From contig NC_079888.1 in NCBI RefSeq assembly GCF_029227915.1, positions 12,695,001 through 12,759,000 of the forward strand: a stretch of 64,000 bases of DNA, given 5' to 3'. Shown piece after piece: positions 9,440 to 18,034 of the stretch. The first letter of the stretch is position 1. Every line of letters begins with the position of its first letter. This stretch comes from Hydractinia symbiolongicarpus. Its lineage: Eukaryota; Cnidaria; Hydrozoa; Anthoathecata; Hydractiniidae. The position numbers were made by a program, and so were the translations under genes. Under the pieces are notes generated by a model. It saw nothing but the letters and a program-made list of their open reading frames with translations, ran no database searches and had not been told where the DNA came from.

Positions 9440-10030
9440 CTAGCCTTTAGGGGGGATATATATAGGAGTGTCAAAACTCCATGTCACCATATCTCCGCAA
9501 GCTTTTAGCTCTTTGATGGGAAGCAGGGCTAGTATATTGGATTTCTCACCATTTAAAAGAGAATAATCCGGATCCAGCTGGAGGCATACGAGCCTCAGCC
9601 GCTGGTGAACGTCGGTCTTGTAGATGCTGTCGTGGTCGCCTTTGGCAAACTTTACCTTGTTATCGAAGACCCGTCCCATAAGGTCCTGCAGTGCTTGATC
9701 AATTATGACATCATATCCATCGTTGACACGGAGTGTACATACCCCGTTCCTGAGTACGAAGAGCTTGATCCTCCCTCCCCCCTGGTCGTTGACTATGGTC
9801 GCGAGATCCACAATTTCATATAAACCCAGCGCAATCGAGATGGAGACTTCCAAATCCCCGACTTCAGTCGGCTTAGACCCCGCCTTATGGATGTTGATCT
9901 CGCTCATAGTGAATAGGTTTACACACCTAGGGCGAATATTGATCGACTTCAGAGCGATCCTCGTGTCCTGCCCTAGGTAGTCCTCAAATATTGTAGGCTT
10001 TTCGATATCAGTGACATATAACTTTCGCAT
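9440..10030 (-). CDS. 196-aa structural-type protein of the Maverick-like element
   Basis: One of the few long intact frames here. It begins MRKLYVTDIEKPTIFEDY and ends WSFDTPIYIPPKG. The sequence is rich in beta-type stretches (IVDLATIVNDQ, IKLFVLRNGVCTLRV), with no transmembrane segment or cysteine cluster. From its place among capsid-like genes I infer a minor virion or penton-like protein, but no motif proves this. It starts head-to-head with the next gene across a 19-bp spacer containing an 18-bp palindrome. Confidence 0.5.
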   Translation of the reverse strand: MRKLYVTDIEKPTIFEDYLGQDTRIALKSINIRPRCVNLFTMSEINIHKAGSKPTEVGDLEVSISIALGLYEIVDLATIVNDQGGGRIKLFVLRNGVCTLRVNDGYDVIIDQALQDLMGRVFDNKVKFAKGDHDSIYKTDVHQRLRLVCLQLDPDYSLLNGEKSNILALLPIKELKACGDMVTWSFDTPIYIPPKG

Positions 10031-10048
10031 CTTTGTTTTAAAACAAAG
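10031..10048. promoter_or_regulatory. 18-bp palindromic divergent promoter region
   Basis: CTTTGTTTTAAAACAAAG is a perfect palindrome filling the 19-bp gap between the start codon of the leftward gene (ATG complement at 10,028-10,030) and that of the rightward gene (10,050). Both genes would therefore share one symmetric signal right at their start codons, similar to the AAATAAA motif elsewhere in this element. Confidence 0.5.
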
Positions 10049-10049
10049 A

Positions 10050-11118
10050 ATGAATATTTATTCGTACAATCCTAAATCAAAATATACCCTAACCAGGGCA
10101 GGTACTTGGAGCAGCTAAGAGGTGAAGATCTCACAATCCAGGACATCGTTGTTGATGCGAAGGGATCCTCGTTCAAGGTGAAATTCCCTGACATGTTCAC
10201 AGACTATATATTCCATGCCAGCCCACCGGCCAATACTTGGAGGACCCACCCGTTTAGCCTCTGGGCAAGCCAGCTTGATTTTGCGGTATTTTGCGCGACA
10301 TCAGCATGTGGTGTATCCATTTAACATCTGACCACATCGATGCCCCTTGTTAGCGCTGTTTATAGATTCCACGTCTATTTTCAAATCAGGAAGATTCTAG
10401 AGGAGCTGGAGGTATCGTTGCCTGGCTCGTTCCGATTTAATTCCACGAACAATCCGTTCAATATTATCTGCAAGTGAGCATGAATGGAGGAATGAAACGT
10501 TGTTCAGCAGCTGGCAGGCCAAACGTAAAGATTATCCTGGCGCAGGTCCTAGTTATATTGACGAGGGGTCATGGAGCAGATGGACAATTGCGGGCCTTAC
10601 CCGCATAGGTATTGAAAAGTTATCCCAAAGTGTACGATATTACGCGTATTTGATTCTGGAGAGCCAAGGCAATGCGCGATCAGAAATTACTGGTAATCAA
10701 GGCAGTTCTATCGATGCCCAACGACTCTACTTGACGACCTTTGAGCAGCTGGTAATTAGACCTACAAATACAGGTCGAGAGATTGTGGAGTTTGAGAATG
10801 TACTCAGATATGCAAAGCCAAGGTCGATCTCTACATGATTCTCTCAGATATGAACTTGAGGATAGGAAATGTCGCCAATTTTAACAACAAAATTCTGATC
10901 AGTCAAGATACTTCAATATCGGTGTTAACCCGCAGATTAATGCTCCGCATGCGGCTGTCACAAGGAAGCATCAACGTCAGCCTTCCCAGGTTGAACGTTC
11001 AGGGCATCATCCCCCGCCAGCCTCCTCCGAGGAAGCTGCTGCCCACGAGGAAACAAAGGCTCTTGTTATCACGTTAGGAGTAGGGGTCATTCTAGCATAT
11101 ATTTGGCTAAAAAAATAG
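10050..11118 (+). pseudogene. large structural-type protein with C-terminal membrane anchor, broken
   Basis: ATG at 10,050 (MNIYSYNPKSKYTLTRAG). Coherent protein-like sequence continues through three frames: to a stop at 10,322 after FCATSACGVSI, on through YRFHVYFQIRKILEELEV, then FSSWQAKRKDYPGAGP (10,500-10,838), an N-rich segment (GNVANFNNKILISQD), a Pro/Glu-rich linker and a terminal hydrophobic helix (ALVITLGVGVILAYIWLKK) ending at 11,118. At least one in-frame TAA and four frame changes are needed. The order and the C-terminal anchor suggest a capsid-associated or membrane virion protein; that is inference. Confidence 0.5.
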
Positions 11119-11167
11119 ATGTAATAGTTGTCTGGTAAGCCAGTGGCTTACCAGAACGTTCAATACT

Positions 11168-12521
11168 TTACGATCTCTTCCCATTCTTTTTCCTCCTATT
11201 ACTCACATAAGCCACTACGATCCCTACAGCTCCTGCAATTGCTAAATACAGATGCCTCGCTACGATCTTCACTACTTTGGCAGCGACTCTGAAGAAAAAT
11301 GATACGATGGTACCGATGATTCCAGGAAGAGCTGCCCCGCCTTACCTGCCAAATATTTTAAAAATTTCCCGAGTCTCTCCAATTGTTTTTAAACAAACCC
11401 TCTTCCGCCTGTACTTCCTCCAGCTCCTGCTGCTCCACTACTACCTGTTAGTGAAAGATCGATGGTAGAGACCAGCAATCCAACAGCAGAAACGATGCTC
11501 GCTATAGTCAAGCCTTGTTCCTTGAACAGGATCTTGAGCTTTTCGACCAAGGTTTTATCATCCCCAGCGATCTTCATCAGAGTCTCTTTGATAATCTTCA
11601 GCTGGCTCTGAATCTCGGAGGAAAATACGCCGTGTTGCTCTTGTAGGGCTTTCTTCTCATCCTGCAGTTTCTTTAACTCTTCCCTAGCCAAGGTTATATT
11701 CCCGTCCTCAATCTTTATCTGTTCCTTGGTTATTCCAGGCGTCTTCTTCTTTCTCTCGAGCCTCTCCACCTTTTTTTGTACTTTGTTAATCCGACCTCTC
11801 TCACGAGTATCTTGCTTTCCAACATCCTCAGCTGACCACGGATCGTTCGAATCCCTTAGTTGAGTCCCCTTCTCTCACGATCCGTGAATATCTCGCCTCC
11901 TCCAAACGAAGTATCTTCCATCAAGGTCTCCGTATCGTCGAGTACTTTCCCGAGCAGTGGCTCCATCTCGATAGTGTCATCATTTGCCATGATCTGCTCC
12001 ACATCGTTCAAGAGCATCCCGGCCGTTGGCGCGATAGGTGTAATATAGCCTTCGAACCCCATACGCCCCAAGCGATTCTTGGGGCGTAGCATCTTCAACA
12101 GTGTCGATCCAATAATTCTAAATTCACCATTATCTTCCCTTGTAAGTCTTATATCATCGAAAAAAAGCTGCTTATTGTTCAGCCTAAAATTGTCGTAAGG
12201 TATCGCATCTAGCTTCGGCTCCTCATTCAACCCCACCGTAAGATGTTTGTAAAACCTAACAACCTTCGACCTTTTCAGACTTTCCCCTTGACTTAGCGTA
12301 GTGTCGTCTCCTTCCTTCTCCAGCAACCTTTGCAACCATTCCGGTTGACTTAGCGTGGTGTCTGTCTCAGTCGCTTCTATCCCACTCGCCTGGGGCTCAG
12401 TGCTTGTTCCTGGAATATCCTCGGGTCGAAGGATCTCACTCTCGCTACTAAACACCTCAGGCTCGTCTGGAATGCCTTCCTCTGGCGTAAAGTCTCCTTC
12501 GTATATTGGATTAATAGGCAT
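11168..12521 (-). pseudogene. acidic/coiled-coil protein with C-terminal membrane segments, frameshifted
   Basis: The frame starts at 12,521 (MPINPIYEGDFTPEEG) with GAAATAA immediately before ATG. The N-terminal ~100 residues are acidic and Ser/Thr-rich, with the repeat DTTLSQ twice. The frame stops at 11,856. A +1 change there continues through a basic coiled coil (VERLERKKKTPG, LAREELKKLQDEKKAL), a Gly/Ala-rich hydrophobic stretch (LTIASIVSAVGLLVSTI) and, after another change near 11,395, a C-terminal membrane helix (LYLAIAGAVGIVVAYV) with a basic tail ending at 11,168. Probably a virion scaffold or membrane protein; function unknown. Confidence 0.5.
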
Positions 12522-12550
12522 TTATTTCAACCACCAGCCTACCTAAATAA

Positions 12551-13078
12551 ATGAGTGTTTTTGGAAGACTAAACCCTTATCAGGAAGTCAAGACTATGCT
12601 CGCTGTCAAAGGCAAGAGGCAGCGGGTTAAAATGAGTCATGTACCGTCCACGATTGGCCAGAATGAGGATCTCTATGTGGAAATACCGAACATGGGTCGA
12701 GACGATGTTATATTTCCCGGGAGTATCAGACTACTATTTGATATGGAATTGACCGGCACCAACAAAAAAAGAACAATCGTTAGCAATATTGGGAAGGCCC
12801 TGGTGCGTGACCTACGTATTACTTGGAATGGGAATGAGGTCCAGCATATTGCGGATTATAATGTATTCAGTGTCTACCGTGATCTATGGATTTCCAAATT
12901 CAATCGGGAGAACAACCTGATCCTTAAGGGAATCAACCCTAACGATAGGACCATCAGAGCCCTACACGTCGGCCCGCTCCTTTACAGCCAGGCATCTCCA
13001 AAAGCACAAGTTGTCTGTTCTGACATCTTCACCATCCATGGCATATACACACCTTTTTCCGCGAAGCCAATCTGGTAA
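12551..13078 (+). pseudogene. capsid-like protein, N-terminal part only
   Basis: 175 residues starting MSVFGRLNPYQEVKTM, ATG preceded by CCTAAATAA. Features are HVPSTIGQ near 35, then alternating beta strands (DLYVEIPNMGRDDVIFPGSI, IRLLFDMELTG, LRITWNGNEV). This matches the first jelly-roll half of the major-capsid-like proteins found in Polinton-type elements of invertebrates, which are normally at least twice as long. The frame ends TPFSAKPIW at 13,078, just before the convergent gene, so the second half is deleted. Without it no shell could form. Confidence 0.55.
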
Positions 13079-13113
13079 TGGTCCACAGCCAAGTAGAGGC
13101 TCCCTCGTAGAAA

Positions 13114-13788
13114 TTATTTTTTAATCTGCACGTGTTTAAATACTACCTTGCCCTCATATGCTCCTGGTGTCTCGATAGTTCTGTCTGGTGGTAAATAGGC
13201 TTTAACCCAAAATTCTGCATCCTCCAGAGCAAGGCGCTTATTTTCGCATTCATCCAGAAAGGCGTCGATGTCATCCATGCTTGAGAGTGACCTTGAGCTC
13301 TTGGTTTTGTGATAATTTGCAACATCTCCACCGCCTCGGTAAATTTCGCAGCCAAAGGAGTATATTACCTTCACTCGCATGTCTACGTGTGGTGTGAGTT
13401 TTCGCATGATGGCCTCCATCAATGGTTGGTTAAGGTTATTATTCAATTTGCATTGTTTAATGCGGTTTCCTTCTTCAAACATTTCCGCGTCATCGTTAAA
13501 AATATTCTAAATATCCTCGATTACCTCTGGGTTCGTGGCCTGCTTCGATTCTTTCCCGAACACGTGTTTGAGGTCCTCAATTCCTTGGTATTCATCTTCA
13601 ATGATGACCCGTTGAACCTCATCGTGGAGAGTTAGTGTTCCTGAAAATTGATCCCTGACCCTGTTATAATATTAACTAACGGTATCCCGAACGCTCCTTA
13701 GTTGCTTAGCGAGGGATTCGCGAGTTGCCGCTACTGGTGCTGATACTGTATTATGTGTTTTACTGATTGCATTTTTGAACCAACTCAT
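13114..13788 (-). pseudogene. Maverick-type virion-associated protein with two in-frame stops
   Basis: A single frame runs from ATG at 13,788 (MSWFKNAISKTHNTVSAP, preceded by AATAAAGG) to 13,114. It is interrupted only by a TAA near 13,666 (after VRDTVS) and a TAG near 13,508 (after EVIEDI). The N-terminus is amphipathic and basic. The C-terminal two thirds, open from 13,482, contain DMRVKVIYSFGCEIYRGGG and an acidic patch (SSMDDIDAFLDECENK). It lies just inside the right terminal repeat and reads inward. A conserved-looking gene spoiled by two point changes. Confidence 0.5.
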
Positions 13789-13834
13789 TCCTTTATTATA
13801 TACAGATTTTCTTTTCAACCAGAAAATTTTGTTT

Positions 13835-14118
13835 GGTCAAGGATTGAATATTTTGGGAATTTCCCTTACTCATATTTTGTATGATTTAGTGTATGACGTC
13901 ATATGTTGTTTATATCATTTAATATTATTATGTGTTTGGTTATTGGCATTTATATTCTGTATTATTATGATTTCACGTATGCGTTGATGACGTCATATGA
14001 TTTTGTTTTTTACTTGTTTTTTGGGATGAGGTGGTGGTGGAAATGGTGAAAGCGGGTTTTTGTGATTAAAAAGTGTAGGAGGAATAAAAACTGGTTATAG
14101 TCACTCCCTACTACTACT
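13835..14118 (-). repeat. right terminal inverted repeat of Maverick-like element
   Basis: Complement of the left repeat. It ends at CTACTACT, immediately followed by the duplicated AACCC. It is about 20 bp shorter than the left copy because of one indel. TGACGTCA palindromes are at 13,894 and 13,988. Confidence 0.85.
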
Positions 14119-14569
14119 AACCCAACAATTGTATAATTTTTTGCTTTTGTCCCTGTCTTTGACTTGGCAGTACCTATTATTAACATAAACTTTAGTTTCT
14201 TAAAGAATGTCTCATAAACGAATTGAAATACTTTATTCCTCCCACCTTAGATTTTATGATACAGAAATCTGTATCACTGATAACGTGGTGGTAGACATCA
14301 TGTACGTACCCACAAACAACAAAATTATAGGCCTCTAAAGATTTGTACGCTTTCAAAAACTCTTGAGTAAATTCATTGGGAGAGTGTATTAAATAGTGCT
14401 CCATATCTCCCCATCCCATGTTTGGAAGGTTAAAAACATCACAGTACCAATTTTGTAAAGAACATGGGTCGGGTAATTTACTTCCATCTTTCAATGTAAG
14501 TTTATTATCATATAATTTTTTGTTTCCATCGTCTAAGTTTTCATAATATTCGCTCGCCATCTTCTCCAC

Positions 14570-15256
14570 GTGCTTTTTTAAGAAGCGGGAATAACAACGT
14601 CGCTTGGCAGCATTTTTCGGTTCCGTAATTAAAATTTTGCTTTTTTCAGTGCTTTATAAATATTATAATAATTATTTGTTTATGTTTTGCCTGCCGGTTT
14701 GCGTAAAGGCCTAGGACCAATATTGTGCGTCAATATTGTACCCGTCTATTGACCAAGGAAGAATATTAGAAAGCAAGAGATGCTGTTGAATTCCATCAAA
14801 CAGAATATAGATCATCAGAACAAAAGATTACTGAGGAAAAAGAATACTAGAAAGTTGGTGGTTTTATTTAGTATCAGTCTTGCCACAGTTGAGTTATTGA
14901 TTTTATCTAATGTGACTGATTTTTCAATCAGCTCCTGTTCCATTTCTTCTCAAGGCCGTCATCCGTCCTCCGACCGACTCACTTTTGGTAATAAAAACCC
15001 GAGTCGGTAAGTCGGAAAAAAACCGGGTAAAAATTAATTCTTTTATGGCACTCCTGTGGCTAATGACAGTTTACAGGGTGGCGAAAAATGGTCTACAAAC
15101 GATGTCGAGTGGTTCTATACTGTTTTGGCCCTGGGAACGAATTTGCTTGCTCCAATCTGAAAATTCCGGGGGAAAATACGCCCGATCGCCCGACCGACTC
15201 ATTTTTGCGGGGTCTTAAGGACGCGAACAAAACATATTTTTGATGGTGGCCTAATG
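14570..15256. other. non-coding flank of the YqaJ gene inside the ISL2EU-like insertion
   Basis: Promoter-proximal side of the leftward YqaJ gene. It contains a repeated phrase (cgaccgactcact/attttgg/cgg) near 14,960 and 15,195, about 235 bp apart. No gene was supported; the plus-strand frame at 14,780-15,010 has no recognisable features. Confidence 0.4.
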
Positions 15257-15264
15257 CTGATAGT

Positions 15265-15968
15265 GTCATCTCGATCATGCATTTTACATACTTTGCAGTC
15301 TCTGCATTGCACACATCTGTAAGTGATTTCGGTTCTAGCGTGTTCTACCTTCTCAAAGATTTTGAGTTGACTTTGTCATTTTTAACTTCTTTGTCATCGT
15401 AATCTAAATCAAACTGATAAGAATGGTTTTTATATCTAATAATAGGAATATCTGGATCAACTTGGTGTCCGTTTTTGAATAATGTGTATTGCATGGACAC
15501 AAAATTGGATGTTTTGCTAAGGTGATGGTACCTTTCTATTTCAGTGAAGACTTGATGAGGCCCACCAATGACTCCTGTACTTCCATCACTGTTCTTAAAG
15601 CAGGACTGTATATGGTAATATCAGATGGCAATTGACTTTTTCGGGAAAGTAACGTAAATATTTTATGCCTATCATAAAATCAACATGGTCGCCCACTGAA
15701 GATTGTAACTTAGGTAAATAATTCACATTACCTCGATTTTTTCGGTATCCATTTCTGATATCTGTCTCCACCTTTCCTTGCAATGGAAAATCAGAAAACT
15801 CTGGTGTGATCTGTTGAAGACAAACTCCTGTCATAATTGCATCATTCCCATTTATCAAGGGTAATTTAACAGAATAGATTCCAAATGGTGATTCTGTCAT
15901 GACACCTCCAACACCACCTATCTTGATTGGTCCATTAACTTCTTTTGTGCATTTTCTGTCATCACATT
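15265..15968 (-). pseudogene. BEL/Pao protease C-terminal part and linker
   Basis: Minus-strand protein-like sequence directly right of the CTGATAGT boundary and left of the ATT boundary. 15,968-15,595 is open and includes GGVGGVMTESPFGIYSVKLP and a hydrophobic GIKYLRYFPEKV, the body of the aspartic protease region. A frame change near 15,600 continues into a linker with CRDCKVCK (C-x2-C-x2-C) near 15,290. Upstream half of the domain, with the catalytic DSG, lies at 23,439-23,733 beyond the inserted transposon. Confidence 0.65.
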
Positions 15969-16647
15969 CTCTAGGCAAAATATACTAATATAGTATAAGT
16001 GTATTCCGTCCTTAGTAATACATATGCGTAATACATACGGTATATTTACGGCAAAATCAATTAATACATACACAGTATATTTACAAACGGAAGGTGCAAT
16101 TATGGACAGCAGGATCAACAATCTTGCCGGCGTAGCTAACTAGGTTTGTTGTTACCCACCAGGTTATTTTTTTGATGAACAAGAAGTTTCTGCACGTAAC
16201 GAAGCTAGCTAGCTAGCTAGTTTAGCTATTTAAATTTATTTTAGTTAACTCATGTAACTGTAGCGGAAAACATTAGTTACAAGAGCCAATTGGCAGGTCG
16301 TATTTTTTTATCATGTCGCACTTGCACTGGAAAAATGCCGAACATAAAGAAAACTGGAAAAATACCGAACAAAGCAAAACATCAGCACGAGATTTGCTAT
16401 TTATATAAAATTGATAACTCGTGTTTTTTTAATTTTATTTCATTTCATTTAAAAACGTTTCGCGATCGATTCACCTTCATTTTCGCGTGAGGAGGAAAAC
16501 AGATTGTAAAGGACCAAGAAGAAAATAAATGGCTTATTAATAAAACTTAATGAAAGTACAGTTTTTGTTACTATCTGTTATTGTTAGTACTTGGTCTGGT
16601 TTCACTGATTGAATGTTTTTTACCAACGAAATGTTTTTCTTTACCAG

Positions 16648-17197
16648 ATGGCGGAGGTTAATCATAATCCAATTTCGTTAGGTAAGTTCAGAACTGTAAA
16701 AAAATTGCTTGTTCTTGTGTTACATTAGAAAAAAATGGTCCTATAAAACTTCTTTTTTTTAGATTCATCAAGTGATGAAGAATTTGAAAAAGCTATCGCG
16801 AATGAAATAATTCATGAAATGGAACATGATGAAGGCAAGTAACTTACTTCCTGCTAAACGCGTGGCGCAAATATTTCTACTACATTGAGATCTGACTCTA
16901 TTATCCCAGTATCATATTTTCATTTGTATATCCTTAACAGGTTCCACTGAAGATCAAAAGTCTAATGAGGATTGCTCTTCCCAACAACCATTGTCATTTA
17001 CAACTAACTCACTTGCAAAAGCAGAGGAAATTATTCTTCAACACGAAATTAATACTGACTGCAAACATTCCATCTATAAAAAAGATAAGCTATTCGACAA
17101 GAATAAGGTTGACTGTGGAAACGCTAGCATGTTGAGTTATTATAACAGTTTGCGTGTTCGTCAAAGACAAAGTTGGACTCATCCGAGTAGACATTGA
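16648..17197 (+). pseudogene. acidic N-terminal gene fragment, three exons
   Basis: ATG at 16,648 follows an AG. Exon 1 (16,648-16,681) ends at GTAAGT; exon 2 (16,763-16,833) gives DSSSDEEFEKAI and ends at a possible GC donor (GCAAGT); exon 3 from 16,941 continues in phase with STEDQKSNEDCSSQQ to a stop at 17,197. It overlaps the minus-strand frame at 17,090-17,387, so at least one of the two ends earlier than drawn. Acidic serine-rich starts are common in transposase genes. Family not recognised. Confidence 0.3.
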
Positions 17198-17387
17198 TTT
17201 GCATAACACAGCAGGAACCATAGTACTCTTTGTTCGCATTGGTGTAGCACAGCTAACTTCTTTGTTAATCATGACGACATCAACAGTTTGCGTAATAGCA
17301 TCCTTAAAATGGGGCTCGGCTTTTAGGGAAGATGCTTCCGGGCTACCTGAGTTTTCTTCTGCCGTACAAGCTTCATCCACAATCTAA
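17090..17387 (-). pseudogene. probable second exon of the THAP gene
   Basis: Minus-strand open stretch beginning after TTTAG with VDEACTAEENSGSPEAS and containing AITQTVDVV and NTQTVII. The recurring T-Q-T signature is typical of linker regions between THAP and DDE_4-type transposase domains in invertebrate genes, from memory of the family. It follows the THAP exon at 17,697-18,034 on the same strand. It ends at 17,090 without a catalytic domain. Confidence 0.35.
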
Positions 17388-17696
17388 AGTTATGAACACA
17401 TTAAGAAATTTTTTATTCTTTAAAAGAACAAATACTCTTTCCAACTCCAAGATTTTTAAATCTGATCATTTTTTTGGAAGAGCACAGATGTTCTTATAAA
17501 AAACGTGTACAAATATTGCGATGGATGCAGAACGCTTTGCAGGTAGCGGTTTCAAGAATAAAAATACCGATGGAATAGCGTTTGGTAATAATTTAAACTT
17601 CTCACAGAGCCACAGAGTTTCGCCTAAATATTAAAATTTAAAAATGTATTTTTACCCCCTGGTTATTCATGGACAAAAAGATCAAAAGACAGGTGT

Positions 17697-18034
17697 TCAG
17701 AAAATTATTGAAGGTGAATAAAGTTTCGCAACAAGCTTATTTACAAAAGAAATAATGTGAAAAGAAGTCAAGAAAAATTTAAGAAGTGCAAGAAATACCT
17801 TGAGATCGCGTTGAAAACATTCGGACGTGAAATGCATACCACAAAGAACGAAATTCGCGTCTGCTGGATATGGTGGATCTCGCTTCATAGCTGCTAGCCA
17901 TTTCTTACGACGTTGTTTATTTTCTTGTTCGGTGGGAATGTTATGCCACCCTTTTAACATCAGCTACCGATTTTTTGGTGGAAGAGTTACCACGAGTTAA
18001 AGCACCATAAGTAACCATGATAACAGTAACATCC
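17697..18034 (-). pseudogene. decayed THAP domain exon
   Basis: From 17,960 leftward: KGWHNIP, KKWLAAMKRD, FVLCGMHFTSECF and QRDL, which are the core Trp, C-x2-H and terminal region of a THAP finger. The expected N-terminal C-x2-4-C is missing. The upstream frame (MVTYGALTRGNSSTKKS, ATG at 18,016 in a different phase) has lost both cysteines and needs a frame change near 17,965. Probably the DNA-binding part of the transposase of the surrounding element. Confidence 0.6.

Larger units (their letters stand above)
6551..14118. mobile_element. Maverick/Polinton-like element, 7,568 bp
   Basis: Termini AGTAGTAGTAGGGAGTGA / TCACTCCCTACTACTACT are inverted and extended to ~290 bp. The 5-bp duplication AACCC flanks it (6,546-6,550 and 14,119-14,123). 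It carries about a dozen tightly packed genes on both strands, in a base composition less AT-rich than its surroundings. Content resembles Maverick/Polinton or adintovirus-type elements (5-6 bp duplication, AG..CT ends, long terminal repeats, jelly-roll-capsid-like protein). No family-B DNA polymerase, integrase, packaging ATPase or protease was found, so it is non-autonomous. The terminal repeats differ at about three positions in the outer ~235 bp, indicating a recent insertion. Confidence 0.8.
5343..14569 (-). pseudogene. SWIM zinc finger / YqaJ exonuclease gene split by Maverick-like insertion
   Basis: Minus-strand exons: exon 1 14,569-14,246; exon 2 14,173-14,119 resuming at 6,550-6,494; exon 3 6,420-5,343. 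Exon 1 gives a ~108-residue N-terminal domain (MASEYYENLDDGNKK). Exons 2/3 span a degenerate SWIM finger: in a shifted frame N-C-T-R-M-A-G at the exon 2 end, with the second Cys replaced by Arg, then SACSH at the exon 3 start. The rest of exon 3 holds the YqaJ nuclease, with GASPDG and ILEIKCPYK forming the restriction-fold acidic/E-x-K centre. Frame changes lie near 14,135, 6,528 and 6,345. The 7.6-kb insertion falls inside exon 2 and removing it realigns the exon. Confidence 0.75.
4702..15256. mobile_element. ISL2EU-like THAP + YqaJ insertion in BEL pol
   Basis: The segment between the BEL protease linker and RT is bracketed by CTGATAGT at 4,694-4,701 and 15,257-15,264. It carries a rightward THAP-domain gene at its left end and a leftward SWIM/YqaJ nuclease gene. 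Family knowledge: ISL2EU-type DNA transposons pair a THAP-containing transposase with a YqaJ-like nuclease, but they are described with a 2-bp AT duplication, not 8 bp. I could not find matching inverted ends (left begins TATATTTACTTG; the right end read inward begins CATTAGGCCACC), so one end may be truncated. Net of the Maverick-like insertion it is about 3 kb. Confidence 0.5.

Noticed and set aside
9605-9980. Plus-strand frames opposite the 196-residue gene
   Set aside because: Shadows of the intact minus-strand gene at 9,440-10,030.
16290-16490. 66-residue plus-strand frame with MPNIKKTGKIPNKAK
   Set aside because: Built on a short direct repeat (aaaaatgccgaacata / aaaaataccgaacaaa); no motif and no splice context.
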